From assembly GCF_030272615.1 (NCBI RefSeq), contig NC_081407.1:437873230-437937229 (forward strand): a stretch of 64,000 bases of DNA. The letters are read 5' to 3'. The position numbers were made by a program, and so were the translations under genes. Of the stretch, positions 32,269 to 44,478 are shown one piece after another. Source of the stretch: Cryptomeria japonica (lineage: Eukaryota; Streptophyta; Pinopsida; Cupressales; Cupressaceae). The notes below the pieces were generated by a model. That model ran no database searches. It saw nothing but the letters and a program-made list of their open reading frames with translations, and was not told where the DNA came from. Each line of letters begins with the position of its first letter. Positions within the stretch are counted from its first letter, which is position 1.

Positions 32269-33696
32269 ATGACGAGTGGTGGTGGTAAGGAATCACATGT
32301 TCCTCCGCCCATGGATTTTCGCGCAACAGTGGGTTCAAAACCCCCATTCCAGAGTATCAAGAGTTTTAACAATAACCTTTTCTCACCTAAATCGGGATCG
32401 GGGACCGCTGGTGGTTCTCGCATTATGAAGATCAATGGTTGCCTGGGGAGATGCAGTGAGAGATCGAAGCTGGTTATTCCTCCTTAATTGATTGTTGAAG
32501 ACGTTGAGTACTTTTCAAAACACTCGCTTTATTGCAAGTTTTTGGGAATGAGGGTTTCTCTGCAATTTCTGGAAAACTGGGCGCAGAGGACTTGGGCACC
32601 GAAAGGGGAGATGGAGATTATGATGCTGGCAAACAACTATTTCATGGTTACCTTCAACTGCATGGAGGATCACAATAGGGTCTTTGAGGGAGGCTCGTAT
32701 TTTTACAATCAGGTGGGGTTGTTCATCAAGCCTTGGCATGCAGGGTTTAACCCGTCAGAGGAGCTCCCAAACAAGGTTCCTGTGTGGGTTCGTTTGCCTC
32801 ATTTTCCTATGGAATGTTGTCGAGAGGATGTGCTATGGCTGTTGGCCGCACTGTTAGGGAAGACAGTGGAATCCTCAATGCAAACCCTAGGAAGAAAGGT
32901 AATGACTTTTGCTCGTATCTGTGTTGAAATTGATCTTAGTAAACCTCTGCCGGATGCTATAGATATGAGTGCGGGTTCTTATTCATGGGTCCAGCAGCTA
33001 AATTACAGAACTTTACCTTTTCGCTGTTGTCTGTGTCATGAGTATGGACATTTACAGCATAAGTGCCCTAGATATAAACCAGTGGTTCACCAACCTCAAC
33101 AACCGGCTCAAAGCCAAGATAGGGCTGATAAAGGAAAAGCCTCTATGCCGGCAGAGGTAGAGGGCGCTGATGGTTTTGTCTCAGTTAAGACAAGGAATAG
33201 GAATCGAGGACAAAAGAGGTCCTTACAGGAGAGACAGGAGGAAGATACCTTTAACATATTTGAGGCCTTGGACGACCTTAGCCATCAAGAAGTGAACCCA
33301 GGGTTAACTCCTTTGGAACTAGGTGCGTTAGGAGGGGGTCCGAAAAGTGGTATTGAGGATTTTACTCAAGCCCTACAAGTGATTGGCAGCCAACAAATGG
33401 AGATGGACCAGTCAGTAGGAGTCCAGCAGGGAATCACTTCAGGTTCAGAGGTAATTTCGGTTGGGGGGGAGGGCTCTCTGATAGCCCTGAAATTGGAACC
33501 GGCTGGGGCTAAGAGTAACAAGTCTTCTGTACACTTGGCTCTGCATCAGAAGGATATCAAGAAAAGTGCTACGAAGAAGAACTCAAAGGTCGACAAGAAG
33601 AAGGATTTGGATAAAATAAAACTGATGGGAGAAAATTTGGTGGAGTCAGCGTCGGTGAAGACTTTGGACTCTCACTTTTCCAATCCTCCTAGATGA
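32269..33696 (+). pseudogene. LINE-E ORF1: DUF4283 domain and zinc knuckle
   Basis: ATG 32269 starts MTSGGGKESHVPPPMDFRA. A single TAA stop at 32485-32487 interrupts an otherwise open frame to TGA 33694-33696 (475 codons). The DUF4283-type domain spans about residues 75-235 (VSLQFLENWAQRTW, VPVWVRLPHFPMECC, FARICVEIDLSKPLPDA). The knuckle CCLCHEYGHLQHKC follows at about 33028-33069. The C-terminal half is basic and acidic and low in complexity (KKSATKKNSKVDKKKDLDK). In plant LINEs ORF1 forms the RNA particle with ORF2. It is close to functional: one substitution accounts for the break. Confidence 0.9.
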
Positions 33697-36600
33697 TTGT
33701 GCTCTCATGGAATGTAAGGGGCTTGAATAGCGGCCCTAGACAAAAAGTTGTTCGGGATTTGATCAGGAGTCATTCACCGGATGTCCTGCTCTTGCAAGAA
33801 ACTAAACTCTCAGTGGAGAGTATGATGGGTCTAGCGCTGAAGCTCTTGGGGCGAGGAGAATGTCAGTGTATTGGGGCTGTTGGCTCCTCTGGAGGGGTGG
33901 CCTGTCTTTGGAACCCTTCAAGTATTCTCCCTGTTAGGTGGATGGCTTCCAGATCTTTGTTATCTGGGGTTGCCTCTAGTCTGGAGATCGGAGATCTTAT
34001 TTTGTTTACTAATATTTATGCTGCTACTGATTTCCAAGGAAAATAGAACTTATGGTCTCACATTTCATTTATGCGAAGGCTGACCCCTTTCCATCCTTGG
34101 ATTATGGCAAGAGATTTCAATGCTATCCTAGAGTTGAGTGAGAAGAAGGGGGTGTCATGCGGTTGGAGCCCTCATTCTCCTCTTTCGAGATAGGATTTCA
34201 TCATTGCATCTGGTGGACATTAAGCCTGGTAATGGACTGTTCACTTGGAATAAAAGGAGAATGGGGGAGGATTGGATTGCTGAGAGGTTGGACCGATTTC
34301 TGGTTTCCAGTTTTTTGGTTTGTGGGGGGTGGTCCACTAGTTCTGAGATTCTTGACTAGAGAGGGTCAAACTATTGGCCTATCAAGATGGTTTCTTCTAC
34401 GGCCCGGGTTGCCCGCTCTCCTTCGTTCAAATTTCAACTTATGTGGCTTCGTGATCCTGCTCTGCCTACTCTGGTTGATCAGTGGTGGAGGAAGGGGAGG
34501 CCGGCCTTTGGTACAACTATGTATACTTTCGCCAAGTAGCTCCAGCTTGTTAAGTTCCAGCTTAAACAATGGAATCGACAAGGTTTTGGGAACATTTTTC
34601 ATGCTAAGAAAGCAGCCCAAACAGAGTTAAATGGCATCACCAGGGAAATCAGAGAAAGTGGTTTGTCTAAGGCTTTGCTTAAGAAGGAGGAGAGGGTTGT
34701 CAAGGTCATAGAGGAATGGGAGCTCATGGAAGAAATTTACTGGAAACAAAGAGCCCGTATTGATTGGCTTTAAGCGGGCGATAAGAACACGACTTTCTTT
34801 TTCAACTCTGTGAAATCTAGACGTCACGGAAACTCAATTCTTGCTCTGGTAAATAATAGAGGTGAGGGGTTATTATCCTTGCAAGAGATATCTAGGGAGG
34901 CTTTGCAGCATTTATGAACCCTCTTTAGTGAGGAGTTTCAGGGGGAAGCGGAGGAGGAGAATCAGGTTCTTGTTTGCATTCCTCCTCTTGTTACCAGGGA
35001 GATGAATGAGGAGCTTATGGCCCCTATATTGATGGAAGAACTTGAGAGGATTGTCTTTCAGTTGAGGAAAGGAAAAGCCCCTAGTCCAGCTGGGTTCCCG
35101 GTTGAGTTCTTTCAGGAGTTTTGGGATATCATCAATTTGGACTTACTGGCAGTAGTTCAAGAGTCCCAAAGGAATAAATAGATGTTGAGGGCCCTGAATG
35201 CTACCTTCATTGTGTTTACCCCCAAGTGTGAGGGGGCCGACAAGTTAGGCTAGTTCTGCCCTATATCTCTCTGCAATGTTATTTATAAGATCATCTCGAA
35301 GCTTATTGCAGAGAGGCTGAAGAAGTGTCTTGGGGGTGTGATCTCTGAAGAACAAAACGGGTTTGTGGAAGGGCGTCAAATTCTAGATGGGGTGGTCATT
35401 GCTACAGAGACCATTCATTCTATGGCTACCTCCAAGGAAAAGGCTATGTTTATCAAATTGGACATGGCTAAAGCTTATGATAGAGTTCGTTGGTCTTTCC
35501 TTCGGAAGATCCTTAAGGCTTTTGGTTTTGCTGAGGAATGGATTCAATGGGTTATGAGTGGAGTTACGTCCACTTCTTTCTCAATGCTTATCAATGGGGA
35601 TCATACCAAGTTGTTTGGTGCATCTAGGGGCCTTCGTCAAGGGGATCCCCTCTCCCCTTATCTTTTCATCCTCTTGGTTGAGGGCATGGGGAGGCTGATC
35701 AAACATAATGTCGGTCAAGGCAGTATTCAGGGGTGGAACTGGGGTAATGAATTGCAGCCGCAGTCTCATCTACAATTTGTTGATGACACGACCTTGATGG
35801 GACTTGCTAGGATCAGAGAAGCTATGAATCTGCGTAAGGTTCTAGATGTTTATCTGGCGGCTTCAGGCTAGTTGATCAATAAAGATAAATCATCTATCAT
35901 TTTCTTCAATACCCCTTAAGCTATTCAAAGGAGGATTGCTCTGATCTTGAGATTTCAAGTTGGTTCTTTTCCCTTGACTTATTTGGGTATTCCTATCTCT
36001 CCTAGTAACCCTCCTTGGGAGTCATGGCAGGGTATCTTGGATAAATTTCGCTCGAAGGTTGAACATTGGACTCATAGATGGTTGTCTTTTGCTGGGAGGG
36101 TTCAACTAATTCAGTCAGTGGTTCAGGCTCTTCCAACTTATAGATGTATGCTTCAAGTGGCTCCCAAATGGTTCTTGAAAGACCTAGATTCTTTAGCAAG
36201 GCAATTCTTATGGGCATGCAATCTATCCTCATCCAAATGGAGTCTGGTCAATTGGGACCTGGTGTGTAGCTCGAAGCAATCTGGGGGTCTTGGTTTAAGG
36301 CAGGCTATTTTATTCGGGGAGGCTCTAGCGGCAAAACTGTACTGGAGGTGGTGTGTTGAGAAAGATCGTGGTTGGGCTAAGAGTTTGGCCTTCAAATATA
36401 TGCATAGGATACCAGCTCAGGAGGTCCCAAGATATCCACTAGAGGGTAAAGGCTCTACGATTTGGTATACTCTCAAGAAGGGGGCCTCTCTAATTAAGGA
36501 AGGACTCTTTTGGATCTGTAGGAGGGGGGAAGATGTCCTTTTTTGAACGACTCTTGGGATGGGTACCCCCCAATCTTGATCAGTTTCCTAACCTGGGGAA

Positions 36601-37991
36601 CCTTAGCCAGAGGTTTTTGGAGGCAGGGTGGTCAAGGTGAGTGAATTCAAGACTGTATACAGGTGTGGGAGGTTGGAGATGGAGCGGTGGAAGGATCGTA
36701 ATGAGTGGTCGGTTGCGGGGATGGAGGAGGACTGTGCTGAGTTACAAGGCATTCTGGCGAATATACACTGTAGTGGCATTAAGGGAAGGGATGGACTGGC
36801 CCGGTCTCTGAATCCTAAGGGAATCTTTACGGTGGCTAGTGGTTACAGGGAACTGTTGAGCCAAAGATTGGAGGGAAGAGAGGTGCACTAGTGGAAATAG
36901 GTTTGGAACAATTCTTCATGGCCGAAGTGCAACTGCTTTGCGTGGACTCTGGCCTGGAATAGATGCCTTACCTGGGATAATATTCATAAGCAGGGTTTCT
37001 CGGGGCCTTTGATGTGTGTTTTGTGTGGCAATGGGGAGGAAGACTTCTCACACCTGTTCTTTAGATGCCCCTTTTCTAAGCTTATTTGGCACTACTGGTG
37101 GGGGGTGTGGAAGCGTTCCTGTGTTCACGCAGATTCTCTGGTGGAGTTTTGGAGCAGTTTGGGTAGACCTCCTATCTCATCCCCCTACCTCCAGGCTGTC
37201 TGGTATATCGGGCCCACCTTCATTCTCTGGCATATCTGGCTTGAGAGGAACAGAAGGATTTTCCATGAGGCCAGACTGTTAGTGCAACAAGTGTGGAATA
37301 GAATCATGGTTATGATCAGGGAAATGGTGGAAGCTAAATGTGAGGTAAATTTTCCTTTGGACAGAACTGAGGCGGATATCGTGAGTAGGTTTGGCTGGCA
37401 GGAGTTGTCTCCTGCCTCTGCTTGTGTCGGAAGAGGTAGGTGTGCTATGAAGAAGGTCCAAAGGTTGGGAAGGTGGAGGCCCCCCGAGGATGAGATTATC
37501 AAGATTAACATCGATGGCTCCTCCAGGGGTAACCCAGGCCCGACAGGGGTTGGAGGTGTTGGTAGGAATTGCTTGGGGAGGTGGAGTTTTTCTTCTCGGT
37601 GCATAAAGGGAGGCAATCTAATAATATTATGGAGGGACTTGCTATTCTCTATGCACTGGAGCGGACTTGGGAGTTGGGTAGAAGGAAGGTTATCTGTGAA
37701 TCGGATTCACAAATTATTGTGAATTTGTTGACTAAGAAGAAGGTAAGTGGGATTCATTGGCAGCTGGCAGGGATAGTTCATCAGATTCTTCAAATTAGTT
37801 CTCTAATGGAGCAAGTATCCTTCATCCACATTCCCCGTGAATGGAACAGAGTAGCTGATTGCTTGGCTAAGTGGGCTTCGAAAAATGACAGTGACTGGAA
37901 AATTGAGGGATGGGAGCATCTTTCCCCAGATTACTGTGAGGTCTTGCAGAAGATTTTTGTGGAGGATATGGATAGTAATGATGTTGGCTGA
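33693..37991 (+). pseudogene. LINE-E ORF2: endonuclease, reverse transcriptase, zinc-binding, RNase H
   Basis: ATG 33693 gives MIVLSWNVRGLNSGPRQK and VLLLQETKLS. The endonuclease is then damaged (stop 34045, frame change about 34150) but TWNKRRMGEDWIAERLDR survives. RT: FVEGRQILDGVVIATETIH and FIKLDMAKAYDRVRWSF (about 35360-35500), GLRQGDPLSPYLF (about 35630), catalytic FVDDTTLMG (about 35776). A zf-RVT region (MCVLCGNGEEDFSHLFFRC, about 37012-37068) precedes RNase H (KINIDGSSRGNPGPTGVGG, about 37500) and the tail AEWNR-like REWNRVADCLAKWAS (about 37840). The stop is 37989-37991. It is one 1,430-codon reading with at least eight lesions. Confidence 0.92.
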
Positions 37992-38117
37992 GATTGGTCG
38001 AAGCCTGAGGTTCTCTTTTTGGAGCCTCAACGCTTGGGACCTCATTGTAATTTTCGTGTCTTTGCTTCAATAAAGTTTTTACCCCCTTTTATTCAAAAAA
38101 AATAAATTATGTTTTAA

Positions 38118-38712
38118 AAGCAAAAACAATTACAAATCAAAATATAATATAAAATAAAAAATAATAATTAGAAAAAAAACTATTAAATTAGATTTATAAT
38201 TTTTAAATCCATTTTTTTTTAGTTTTTAGTGAAAAAACAATTAATTCTCTTTATTATTATATAATTTTAGAATGTAATTTTTTTTCCGTTTTCAAAGGAA
38301 AAAAATATTTTCATTATTGTTATCAAATTCTATAAATTTTAAAATGCTTTTTTTTTTTCAAAGTATATATATTTTTTTAATTTTCTTTATTATTATTAGA
38401 TTTTTAAAATATAAATTTTTTAAGTTTTTTTTGTTTTGAAAGAAAATTCTATTTAAGGTAATGTTTTTTTCTTTCAAAATAGAAATCCTTTATTTAAACA
38501 TGGTTGGAGTGTATTTGTGGTTTCTTGAAATTTTGGATGAATGCAAATGTAACTTTTACTTTTGTGCATTTTCTTTATAGGTCTTTCTCAAAATTTTAAT
38601 TCTGATTTGTATCTAGATTTGTGATATACAAATTTCTAATTGCCTTAAATTGCAATTTAAAGGGAGAAAACATATGCAATTGACCTCCAGAGTTATTAGT
38701 GTAACAATCATC
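38118..38712. repeat. AT-rich tandem repeat, unit 4, then plain AT-rich DNA
   Basis: The tandem repeat resumes after the LINE-E duplication (ACAAATCAAAATATAATAT at about 38133) and decays into A/T runs by about 38350. From about 38460 to 38712 I see nothing recognisable. Confidence 0.65.
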
Positions 38713-39790
38713 TGTTGGCATGATTGGCATAACTGATGTTGATGGATAATGTTGATGAATCGATAAAGAACTGTTGGTAATGATATAGTGATGAAGAGAT
38801 TGAGATTATTGGCTTAATGACTTTGATCAATTATTTGTGTTGTCATTGATGGCAAACTATGTGACAACTATGTTTTTCATGTTTATTTTGTCATCTAAGT
38901 CTTTTTGGTCTACCAAAAATGCCTTATCGGTAATGAAGACAGTGAACTAGGAACTAGGACCTTAACCGGTAAATATGGAAATGTTTTGATTGGTTCTGGA
39001 GATTGGTGATGATTAAAGTGTTAAGGTTTGGAACATGTATTTGTATCATTGTAATGTATCTTTGACCGGAACCGCCTCATGCTTTGATTACCGGAAATCA
39101 TGTTTATGATTTCTGTTGAATTTTCTGTAGGGTTTAAGAAGGGTTTGAGAACCGGTATTCAATTCTTATAACCAGTAATGATATTGAGTTCGATGGTGTA
39201 TTACATTATGTTTGTAAGTTGGTGATGACGTGACTGAAACCGCGTGAAGTGTTTGAATGATGTTTTGGCACGATCAAAGAGCAAATTTCTTGGGAATGTG
39301 CGAAGTGCTTAGTGGTATGAGCCAAGGGTTTGAAAATGTATCAGATCGAGGTGTGGTGATCACTAAACGACTGTAATTGATTGTAATGATCCATTTGATG
39401 ATCTGTAATGAGTTGTAAAGATCTATGATGATCTATGTTGTAAGTCTTAGGGTTTTGTAACCGACTAAGTTGTAAAGGTTATTTAGGCCAATATAGTTGA
39501 TGTTTGTTATGTCGGTGAATTGAGTAAAGAGTGTGAATTCGAACCAATGTGGTGTATCTGCTAGAGTGCAGCAGAGTGGAGATAAATTGGATCTAAACAA
39601 GCAAGCAGTTAGTGTTATTTCTAGATCATTCATCTATTGTTTCCTAACAGTTGTAGCAGACAAAATCCCTTAATTGGGTAGGTTCTAACATGCCTTAAAT
39701 TGTAAATCCCTTAACCAAGTAGCTAAGCATCTGAGTCTCAAATCCTCCTGCGAGGTTGCTTCTAACAGGGCAAAGCTCTTAACAGGGCTC

Positions 39791-40963
39791 TGATGAATAC
39801 TAAGAGGGGGGGTGAATTAGTATACCAAAAAATACTGAACTCAAACACTTAAACAGTTTAGAAGTAAACCGGTATAATAACTTTACTAACAAACCGGTTA
39901 AAACAAATGCAAACCAAACAGCAAATAAGGCATTCACCCATAGGAGCACAATCACCATAACACAAGAGATTTTGACATAGAAACCCAAATGGGAAAAACC
40001 ACAGTGAGATGAAACTCACAAGTAACTATCTGCAGAATAGTAACCAGACCGGTTTAATGTCATACAATGTTCTTCACCAAAACAGATCCTGTTAGGAATC
40101 TCAATCTTTGTTAGGAGATAAGTCCGATTAAAGACTACTTTGTGAGAGGATTTCAGATCCACAGTTGTGAACCACCTTGTTAGAGGATTTATAAAGGCTT
40201 TGCCAGGCCTAGCCGGTTAAGGGTTTCAGACTTGTCGAAGATGTGAGTAATCAACAAGTGAGTGATCTAAATACTAGCACAGTATGCTTGGTTAGATCCT
40301 TGATAGCTCATTGTTAATGCACATTTAGCATTACTTCAGTCTTCAATATCTCCACACTCTGTTTCTTCACACAGACCTAATCTTCTTCTGTAATCGCACA
40401 TACAAAAACCTCATCAACCACCTTGAACTCTAACAACACCTAAAACCCTAGACATGATGTCCTTATAAAGGAATATGATTTCATGTCGGTCCAATAGGAT
40501 TACATTGCAAGTTCCTAGGTTCAGTGTATCTAGACACATTTGGTAACACGACACAGAATCACCGCCAAAGTGTTGGTGGATGATAACTCATCACAAAAAT
40601 ACCAGTTGGTAACTCATCACAGAGTAATACCAGTTCATACATTTACCGATTACCGGTTCACACATTTTACCAATTACCGGTTTGTCAAAATGAAGACTGG
40701 GAAAAATGATAACAACCGCTTTGTTCCTTCGTACCGCTTTGGGATCCTCGAACCGCTTGAGGTCTTCATACCGCTTTTAGTCCTCATACAGCTTGAGATC
40801 GGAAAACACTTTCTGCAAAACACCGATAGTCTAAAGACTATAATACATAATACCGGTTGGAACAAATACCGGTTGAGCATAACTCATACATGCAAAAAGT
40901 GATCTCAAAGCAAGTGTGTGTCCATTAATGACAATCACAACATCATCATAAAAAATGCCAACA
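39791..40963 (-). repeat. Copia-2 3' LTR
   Basis: On plus it reads TGATGAATACTAAG to AAAAATGCCAACA (1,173 bp). On the element strand it starts TGTTGGCATTTTT, like Copia-1. It contains repeated ACCGGT palindromes (e.g. about 39880, 39895, 40049, 40675). Confidence 0.93.
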
Positions 40964-40977
40964 ATCTCCCCCTTTGG
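40964..40977 (-). promoter_or_regulatory. Copia-2 polypurine tract
   Basis: On the element strand CCAAAGGGGGAGAT abuts the 3' LTR, the same tract as Copia-1. Confidence 0.9.
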
Positions 40978-41238
40978 CATTGATGGCAACACTTAGGAAA
41001 ATTTTGACATCTAAGTGTTTTACAACAAAAAATATGCCATAATCAAAATTACTCCCCCTAAGCATATACACTATCCCTTTTGCAGAAAATACAATGTATA
41101 CTACTCCCTTAAAGAGATAACATGAAAGTATACGTTCATCAAAATTTTAAAATACAAAATACTACTCCCCCTTTGCCAACAATGACAAAGTATTGCAGAA
41201 TAACCCCTGTTTCTCATTATCATTAATATAATAAATGT

Positions 41239-44200
41239 TTATGACAATAATGAGTGAAACTTATCAAAAACCAATTTAAAATCCTGCATAAAGGTCTTCA
41301 TGGATAAAGACCATGACTCAAGTAATGAGGTAGCCACCTCACTTTCTATTTGCATCTGGGATACATGTTCTTCCATGGCATCAATTGTGCTCATCTCTTG
41401 AGTGACCGTTAAGGCATCCAGATTGAGATAGCATTTCTGAAGTATTTGCAATCTGGGTAGTAGAACTAGTTGAAGTTCATGCAAATCTCTCATCCGGTTG
41501 CTAATCTCTACTTCAATTCTAGCGTACTAGAGCTGAAACTGGTGAATAGTTTACCCATATGTAGTGAAGGAATCATAGGGCGTCTTAAAGGTGCTTATAA
41601 ATGCCTGCAAATCAGATTGCAGCTTTTCTTTCTGTGCAAGCACATCATCACATAATAGATGGGGTTGGCTTATCTTACTAAGCAATAGTTTACCCTCATC
41701 CATAGCATCTCTTATGTCCTTCTATTCTTTCTGAAGTTCAGACCCGAGCTCGTTCAGTTTCTTCACTAAGGCAGTGTTTAGTGCCTTTTGATGCTTTTTG
41801 TGTGCATTAGCATCAACAACCTCTTCCAGGCATTGTACCTGGTCCTCCACAACTATACATAGAAGTTTTAGTTGGGCCAGAGAGGAATCAGTACTGGGGA
41901 GGTTAGTATCGGGAATCAAACTGGTAAGTGTTTCAACCACAGTTTGAATAAGATCTTGCTCCTTTTTCCTCCTTAATTCTTCCAGTCGCTCTTGTGCAAG
42001 CTTAATGCTTTGGAGCAGCTCCGATTCATTTGCAGATTGGAGGTCAATAGGACTGGTAATGTCAGCCGGTTTGGCTTGACTACCGGTTGCCTTTGGTGTC
42101 TCCACATGTGTGCTCTTTGCCGCTTCCTTCTTTGCTTCGGCTCTTTGCTTTTCCTCTTCTGTCTTCTTTTGTTCCTCTGCTTCTTTCTTTTTCTTCTCTT
42201 CATCCTTCTTCATTTCTTCTTCCTTCTGCTTCTCTTCTTCTTTCTTCTTCTCCTCTTCTCGTTTCCTCTTCTCCTCTTCCTTTTTCTTCTTCTCCTCTTC
42301 CTGTTTCTTCTTCTCCTCTTCCTTTTTCTTCTTCTCCTCTTCCTATTTCCTTTTCTCCTCTTCCTTTTTCTTCTTCTCCTCTTCTGCTTGTTTCCTCTTC
42401 TCTTCCTCTTGATTCTTTTTCTCTTTCTTCGCTTGCACTTTGTCAGCCTTTTCTTTGTCCTTTTTTTCCTTGTCCACTCTCTCTTTATCAACCTTTTCCT
42501 TTGTTGCATCCGGAGTGACATTTTCACCATCCAAAGCATCAACGTCAATTGTGTCCATCTGTTCAGTGACCAGTTCTCCTTAACTGTCGTATACCTCATC
42601 CAGTTTTTCGGTTTCCGGTTCTTGCTCAACCTTCTTGTTGGCTTCAGACACTTGGTGCAACCTCATAGCGACTTTGGCATGTGAGTGTGTATCTTTCACC
42701 ACTCCAGGAACTTTCCCTTCCAATAATAGGAGTCTTCTTCTTCTCATGAAGAAGAGACCTTTGTATTTATCCATAACTTCATAGAGTTTTGAATTTGACA
42801 CACCAGGAATGTATTGTGCAAAAATTTCTTCTCTTATTTCCTATTCCTTTTCTATGGCAATACGCCATTTGTTATCTAAAGAACTGTATAAAGAATCTGG
42901 TGTCACAAATCTAATTTCTGATGGCGATCGGTCATTAATACATAGATATTGAATAACTTCCTGTTCAACTTCCTCCTTTTCATTATCATTAAAATCATCA
43001 AAATGATTTATTAAATCACTTAGCACTTTTCTCCTAATATTCTTGATAGTTCTTTGACAATGTGTCAATGGTTTGCAAGAGGAAATGTCTATATTTACCA
43101 GTGTTGATGATGCCGGTTCATTGTTGGTTGTCTTTGTCTTCTCCCTCATTTGCCTAGTCTTTTTAGGTTGAACTTCAAGTTCTGTATCCTCAGAATTGAG
43201 TGAGGTGTTCTTAGTTTTCCGCTTTCTTTCAAAGACCTTGGTAGGTGCAACTTCCAGTTTCTTCTTGGCCAGTGACCGCTTGGTCACTTTAAGACTTGCT
43301 GAAGTAACTGGTGCCGATACCGATGGCACTGCCTTTCCTTTGTTCACTGAAGGTTCTTCAAACGGTGTTACCCTTTCTAAGTAGGTGTCGATTCTCTTCT
43401 TCTTTGGATCAAGAGGCGAGGCGATTAGGGTAGAGTCATACCCATCGAGCATGTCATACATCACCTCATATCCCATGGGCTCCACTTTTTCTTTTCTGGG
43501 CTCAATTGCCTCCATTATGCACTCATCTACTCTGATGGTAGAGCAGATGTCCTCTTCATACTTCTTGACAATATCGCCAGATATCCTCATCCTCTGGCTC
43601 ATCTTCCGCTTGAATTCATCAAAGTATTTGTTCAAGACTTTAGGATAACTGGTTCCCACTGCTTGAAGGCTTTCTCTGATTTGCTTGGTAACCAGTTGGT
43701 CAGCAGACCATTGAATATCACCAACTCTTGGAAAATAGCCTTGAAAATAGAAAAACAAACCTACCAACAATTGTCCAAATTTAAATCTTAAGGCATTGTC
43801 CGGTTTGATAGACTTCAGGTTTACTAGAAGTTGCCTTTGCATATAGGTGCATAGATCAAATGATGCATCTTCCATGATCATTCTATAGGCGGCATTCACT
43901 GCAGCTGTAGAGACAGAGTTTATTCTGCTAGCATGGAATGTCCGGTATCCGATCACCATGCAGGCATACTTGACCAAATCATCCTTGATGGTGTTAACGG
44001 TCATTCCCCTTTGGTCGCTCATAGAACCGGTGAGCTTGGTCATTTTCGTCTTAATGACTTTCCTTAGGGCTAGCACTTCTCCAACGTTACAGAAACCGGT
44101 GACGACATGAATCGCTTCCGGTGTGATGTCATGTGTCCGCTCAAGATACATTTTGTCACCGTGCACTCTGCTTAGGATGATGCAGATGTGATCTTCTGTG

Positions 44201-44478
44201 AATTCTTCAGGAAAATAGACCACATTGTGAAGTTTCTTTCTTTCCAAGATGTTGTATTTAGGTTTGATCTTCTTGTCATCCCTGCAGAATAGACCTAACT
44301 GAGAATGGATCACTAGGGATCCTAGGTCTTCTATTTTGCAATCAATATAATCTGAAAAACCTTTCTCAACTATAACACCAGTGGGTATCTGGGATAGGGC
44401 ATTGTATTTCATCTTCCTTTGTATGAAATCCGCTGAATCACTAGGTGCACTTGAACTATAGTGTGAAGCAGAAGCCAT
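41239..44478 (-). pseudogene. Copia-2 ORF-X: 1,080-codon protein with Lys/Glu helix, function unknown
   Basis: One frame runs from ATG 44478 (MASASHYSSS) to TAA 41239-41241 with six internal stops (codons about 546, 633, 712, 919, 976, 984) and no frameshift. An ATG three codons earlier is also possible. Residues 1-400 look globular and helical (VVYFPEEFTEDHICIILSRV, LVKYACMVIGYRTFHASRI, FGQLLVGLFFYFQGYFPRVG). Residues about 400-545 are basic with a nuclear-signal-like KKTRQMREK. About 660-800 is a heptad (EEEKKKK) array on a 21-bp minisatellite. The C-terminus is helical with leucines. No RT, protease, integrase or zinc motif. It is reminiscent of plant-transposon-associated accessory ORFs, but I cannot place the family. 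Confidence 0.75.

Larger units (their letters stand above)
31842..38106 (+). mobile_element. LINE-E: L1-type LINE, best-preserved full-length copy
   Basis: A 6.27-kb LINE with an 11-bp target duplication TTATGTTTTAA (31831-31841 and 38107-38117). It has a GC-rich 5' UTR, ORF1 with one internal stop, an ATGA junction, ORF2 through RNase H, and the tail CAATAAAGTTTTTACCCCC plus poly-A. It is the same group as LINE-D and clearly less decayed, so probably inserted later. ORF2 still has several stops. Confidence 0.93.

Noticed and set aside
41992-42684. Plus-strand frames of 100-230 codons rich in Leu, Phe and Ser
   Set aside because: They are the complement of the purine-rich minisatellite encoding the Lys/Glu helix of ORF-X; not a membrane protein gene.
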